Assembly (NCBI GenBank): GCA_027604665.1
Contig: JADGIZ010000582.1
Location: 1-11,468 of the forward strand
Reading direction: 5' to 3'
Source: Polyrhizophydium stewartii
Lineage: Eukaryota > Chytridiomycota > Chytridiomycetes > Rhizophydiales
Length of the DNA: 11,468 nt
Part shown: one piece after another, positions 8,150 through 11,468 of the stretch
Numbering within the stretch: position 1 is the first letter of the stretch
How the letters are laid out: each line of letters opens with the position of its first letter
The notes under the pieces: model-generated
Told to the model about the DNA's origin: nothing
Databases searched by the model: none
Seen by the model: only the letters and a program-made list of their open reading frames with translations
Made by a program: the position numbers and the translations under genes

Positions 8150-9638
8150 TCATGCCTGTGCGAAGCGCAGAGCCGCACGGTCAAAGAGCGACTCCTTGAG
8201 CGCCAGCTCCTGGGCAAGCGGGTGGTTTGGCGCCACGTCCTTGAGCTGGCTGTTGCCACGACCAGCGCGACAGTCCACAGCAGAACACAAGCGCAGCGCA
8301 TGGTCAGCCGCGACAAGCTCGTTGCGCAGCAACCGAAATGGCGCACGCACCTGACGAGCTGGTTGACGACATTGAGGGGCTTGTGGAGCGCCGTGGCCGT
8401 GACGATCATGTTGGCGATTGTGTCGGGGTCGTTGGGGTTCTGCGCAGCAAGCGGGCGTCAGCAGATCCGCAGCAAGAGCCAGAGAAGGCAGAGAGCGTCG
8501 CCGTGCCTTGTTGAGGGCCTCGAGCAGGATCGCATCGGCCTCGTCAAACTTTCGGGCCTGGATGCGCGCAACGGCCTTGCACGTGAGCAGCTTGGACGTT
8601 GCAGTCGAGGTGTTGGCGAGCTCCTCAAAGATATAGAACGCCTCCTGATACTTGTCCGGACCGCCCTGGGATGGGCATCGCGGCAGATGCAGGCATGCAT
8701 GTCAGCCGCGCGCGAACGAGCCATGCGAAGACGGCATGCCCGACCAAGACACGCACCGAGTAGATGTTGATCCAAGCCTCGATCAGCTGCGCGAGCGTCG
8801 CGTCGTCGGCCCAGGCCTTGAGCGCCTTGAGCTCCTTCTTGGCGAGGTCGGGCCGGTCGATTTTGAGGTAGATCTGCACGGCGAGCGCGATGCTGCAGAC
8901 AGCGAGATCCCGACCGTCAGCACCCGCACCGCCAAACTGCCACACTCAGTGCGCATCGCAGCGAGGCGAGGCGCGATCGTGCCGCACCTCTCGAGGTGCT
9001 TGGGTGCCCGCACCAGCAGGCGCAGCGCATCGTCGAAGCGGCCGTCGTGGTAGAACACGGTGCCGAGCACGACAAACGCAACGGGGTTGGCGTCGGCCGG
9101 CAGCGACTCGGCGAGCGCGGCGGCCTCGGCGACGGCGGCCTCGCGGCCCGCGCCCGCAGGCGCGGCCAGCACCTTGGCCAGCGTGCGCACGGCGCGCAGC
9201 TCGACCGGGTCGCGGTCCGTGATCTCCGAGAGCACCAGGTTGAAGCGGCCGTGGCTGATGTACGCGCGGTGCAGCAGCACCTGGCGGTCGACCTTGCCGC
9301 GCTCCGTGCGCGGCGTCGTCGCCGGGTTCGTCGCCTCGTTGATGACCGTCTGGAAGGCGCCCAGATAGAACTGGTTCTTGAGCGCCAGCACCTCGTCCAC
9401 TGCTCTCGGTGGCCGCCAGCGAAGGTGTCAGCGCCGCCACGATGCTGCGGCACGGCTGGGGGCGCTTGGGGAGGCGGCCCGAGGCCCTGCGGCTGGCGTG
9501 CGTTGTGCGCCACGCGGCTGCACACGCCTGCGCTCCATGCAGCTGTCTGCGTCCGCGCAGCGGCTGGCCGCAGCAGGAGCGCACGCCTCGGGCCGCCGCG
9601 CCGCTGCCCAGTGGCCGCTGCTCACCCCCAGGCTCCAT
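8150..9638 (-). CDS. COPE: Coatomer subunit epsilon (COPI coat); 6 exons, 302 aa
   Basis: Minus-strand exons: 9638-9626, 9399-8988, 8892-8757, 8665-8507, 8439-8351, 8249-8150 (909 nt, in frame). Epsilon-COP is an alpha-helical TPR-like subunit that stabilises alpha-COP in the COPI coat for Golgi-to-ER and intra-Golgi transport. Family blocks: VDEVLALKNQFYLGAFQ (5-21), LLHRAYISHGRFNLVLSEI, VQIYLKIDRPDLAKKELK, DDATLAQLIEAW, KYQEAFYIFEEL, ARIQARKFDEADAILLEAL and SQLKDVAPNHPLAQE near the end. Length fits the family (human 308 aa). The first exon is only 13 nt (MEPG plus one base) before GTGAGC; it supplies the G that makes Val of VDEV. No ATG lies in frame at the start of exon 2, so this tiny exon is needed. 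Intron 4 appears to be GC-AG. The gene is divergent from the LRR gene, with only 115 nt between the start codons. Confidence 0.92.
8440..8506 (-). other. COPE intron 4, apparent GC-AG intron
   Basis: The upstream exon ends EALNK with AAG|GCACGG, and the next begins AACCCC (NPNDPDTIANM) after TGCTGCGCAG. The phase-0 join matches the family. The stretch between has no GT that would restore the frame. The intron is 67 nt long. Beyond AAG|GC the donor is weak, so RNA evidence is desirable. Confidence 0.75.
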
Positions 9639-9753
9639 TCCGCTGTTTCTGGATCAGTCAAAGTCACGCCCGGCGCCATTCCCGATCGAAGCAGAAACAG
9701 GCGCAACATGTCGCCGTTCTGCCAAGCCTCTCCTTCTCTCTGTCCACCTGCAA
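9639..9753. promoter_or_regulatory. Very short divergent promoter between COPE and the LRR gene
   Basis: Only 115 nt lie between the two ATGs. The plus strand has a pyrimidine-rich run (CCTCTCCTTCTCTCTGTCC, about 9727-9745) just before the LRR start. That run could be a core promoter element or a polypyrimidine tract of an unrecognised intron. No TATA box is seen. Confidence 0.5.
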
Positions 9754-11311
9754 ATGAGCGCGGACCAGTGCAGGCTGCTGGCAGCGGCCTTCCCGACGCT
9801 GGGCTTTGGCCCCATCTGCTGCAACACCACCATGACCTTTTGCGAGAACGGCGTGCTCACGCAGCTGTGCGTCCGCGCCCCGGCTGCCCGCCCCGGCCGC
9901 GAGGCCCGCCCCGGTGCGGCGACCCCGCCTTGTGCGCACGAGGTTGACGACCTGCGCCTTCGCCGCCGCCACACGGGCTGCGCCGCCGCACACCCTCCCC
10001 ATCGCCGTCGAGGCCGTCCCAGGTCGCTCGGCAGCCTCAACATCGGCGGCCAGATACCCTACGAGCTCGGCTCGCTCAACACGCTCGTCAATCTGTGAGC
10101 GTCGTCGGCCCTGACCACCACCACCGCGACCACAACCACGGCCACCGCCACTTCTCCCTTGGCTGCACGCTTTCGACTGACCCACATGACCGCCGTCCGC
10201 AAGCGCGCTGTTCAACAACAGCTTCACATCGACCATCCCCGAGTCGCTCGGGAACCTGACCAAGCTCGAGTATCTCTCGCTCGACACCAACCACCTGACG
10301 GGCGGCATCCCAAGCTCGTTTGCGAATCTCGTCAACCTCAAGGAGCTGTGAGAGGCCCTGCGTCTGCTCTGACGGCGCCCACCACAGACCAACACGTGCT
10401 GACTGCCGCGCGCCGCGCCAAGGTGGCTGTACACCAACAACCTGACGGGGCCGATCCCGCCGTTCGTTGGCAACATGCGGAACCTGCGAAATTTGTGAGG
10501 CGTTGGTGCGAGCTCGAGAGATCAAGACTGTTGCTGATACTGGCGCACTCCAGGTCGCTTGATGACAACAGGTTCTCGGGCCAGATTCCAGATACCATCG
10601 GACAGCTCAAGAACCTGGTTTTCCTGTGCGTTTGGCCGATGCCATTCACCGGCTCTGCGTCCATCTTTGTGTGCTTGTGCGGGCGATTGTGCAATTGAGT
10701 GCTGACCCTCAGCCCTCGCACCGCAGGGGCCTGACACGCAACGAGCTGAGCGGCCAGATCCCGACCTCGATCGGGAGTATTCCAACGCTGACCAAACTGT
10801 GGGTTGTTCCGTCCAACTCGCGAGCAAGCCCTGCCCGTGCTCATTCTCTCCAATATCCGCGGCCCTTTCTGGCATGCAGGCATTTCGGCAACAACTTTCT
10901 GAATGGATCGCTGCCGTACACGCTCAATCCAACTGTCGTCACCGAGTGCGACGGCCGCGGCACACTTGTGTGCATCAACGCAACAGCCATGCCAGACGTC
11001 GGGCGGTACTGCAACCTCGCGTTCTGTGAGTCAACATTCGTTGCTCTCCTCGTTTGCAGGAGGGGGCGGAGGCTTTTGGCGCTGACACGACCCACCTACT
11101 TGCACATACACGCACACACGCACACACGCACGCACCCACAGGCCAGGACACTTTCAGCCGCCCTCAGTTCTCCAGGCTGCCGCCCATCATCGGATCAATC
11201 GTCAGCAGCCTGCTGCTGCTGTACGCCCTCGTGTCCTTTTCGCTCGCCATCCGCTTCAAGAAGCCAAAAGGCATCGTGCGCACGCTATCGTTCAAGCGCA
11301 CCAGCAAGTGA
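9754..11311 (+). CDS. Single-pass membrane leucine-rich-repeat protein; 8 exons, 286 aa
   Basis: Exons: 9754-9866, 10023-10094, 10204-10347, 10423-10494, 10554-10625, 10727-10798, 10880-11025, 11142-11311 (861 nt, in frame). The N-terminus has C6, C22, C23 and C30, like an LRR N-cap. Residues 38-182 hold six 24-aa repeats of the LxGxIPxxLGxL plant-type pattern (for example GGQIPYELGSLNTLVNL and LTGGIPSSFANLVNL). A partial repeat and a Cys-rich cap (C205, C213, C226, C231) follow. A transmembrane helix spans about 246-267 (IIGSIVSSLLLLYALVSF), then a short basic tail of about 19 residues. Several N-glycosylation sequons (NTT, NNS, NLT, NGS, NAT) support an extracellular ectodomain. Introns 1-6 are phase 2 and split a leucine codon; intron 7 is phase 1. 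No signal peptide is seen after the chosen ATG, so a 5' exon may be missing. The function is unknown: adhesion or surface sensing is a guess. There is no kinase or other signalling domain. Confidence 0.82.
11102..11134 (+). repeat. CA-rich tract inside LRR intron 7
   Basis: A run of CACACG/CACACA units sits just upstream of the acceptor CACCCACAG at 11141. It forms an alternating purine-pyrimidine tract in a 116-nt intron, and CTGAC lies some 60 nt before the acceptor. Confidence 0.7.
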
Positions 11312-11347
11312 CAAGACTCTGAAGCATCTCACATGGCTCTCGCAACA

Positions 11348-11376
11348 CCCGCCGATCCCCGCCGATCCCCGCCGCC
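11348..11376 (+). repeat. Short decamer repeat CCCGCCGATC, 2.9 copies
   Basis: Two exact copies (11348-11357, 11358-11367) are followed by a partial third, immediately before the CA-rich microsatellite. It lies in the 3' flank of the LRR gene. Confidence 0.8.
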
Positions 11377-11468
11377 ACACAAGCACACGCACACGCACAC
11401 GCACACGCACACACACACACACACAGACACACACACACACACACACTCACACACACACTCACACACGC
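11376..11468. repeat. CA/GT microsatellite running off the window end
   Basis: At least 93 nt of CA dinucleotides interrupted by G or T (CACACG, CAGACA, CACTCA) extend past the window edge. The tract starts about 65 nt after the LRR stop codon. No poly(A) hexamer is found between the stop and the repeat. Confidence 0.93.

Noticed and set aside
8783..9400. COPE starting at 9400
   Set aside because: The codon there is GTG, not ATG, and a CAG acceptor with an upstream CTGAC branch motif lies exactly at the boundary. A 13-nt ATG exon at 9638-9626 joins in phase.
9708..9756. Alternative ATG at 9708 for the LRR gene
   Set aside because: It is in a different frame from the LRR coding sequence, and MSPFCQASPS is not a convincing signal peptide.

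Overview
The window is a compact, intron-rich, GC-rich eukaryotic nuclear locus. Five protein-coding genes could be assembled exon by exon by matching conserved protein blocks across splice sites. Coding exons total about 5.9 kb, roughly half of the window. They are cut by 42 introns of 59-312 nt. Of the 39 GT donors, 37 read GTGNG; the other three introns appear to start with GC. Many introns carry a CTGAC or CTAAC branch-like motif shortly before the AG. The fungal-style AVL9 and DSK2 proteins, and a cell-surface leucine-rich-repeat (LRR) protein with a Cys-rich N-terminus, suggest an early-diverging fungus such as a chytrid. That assignment is inference; other opisthokont protists cannot be excluded.

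Layout. (1) 175-1262, minus: a 173-aa cyclophilin of the PPIH (snRNP-associated) type, seven exons, with an AATAAA signal downstream. (2) 1487-5218, minus: an AVL9-family DENN-like late-secretory protein of 696 aa in 18 exons; its longest intron holds an octamer minisatellite. (3) 5219-5648: a divergent promoter region with a perfect 18-bp palindrome near its middle. (4) 5649-7867, plus: a ubiquilin/Dsk2 protein of 516 aa in eight exons, with UBL, STI1, polyglutamine and UBA segments. (5) 8150-9638, minus: the coatomer epsilon subunit (COPE), 302 aa in six exons. (6) 9754-11311, plus: a membrane-anchored LRR protein, 286 aa in eight exons, in which LRR units are carried on 72-nt phase-2 exons. 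(7) 11376-11468: a CA-rich microsatellite running off the window edge.

Four genes are housekeeping: a spliceosomal chaperone, two membrane-traffic factors (post-Golgi AVL9, Golgi-ER COPI epsilon) and a proteasome shuttle. The LRR gene is the one without an assigned function. I see no mobile element, RNA gene, CRISPR array or virus-like gene. The most distinctive signals are the three GC-AG introns, the LRR exon modules, the intronic octamer array and the promoter palindrome.
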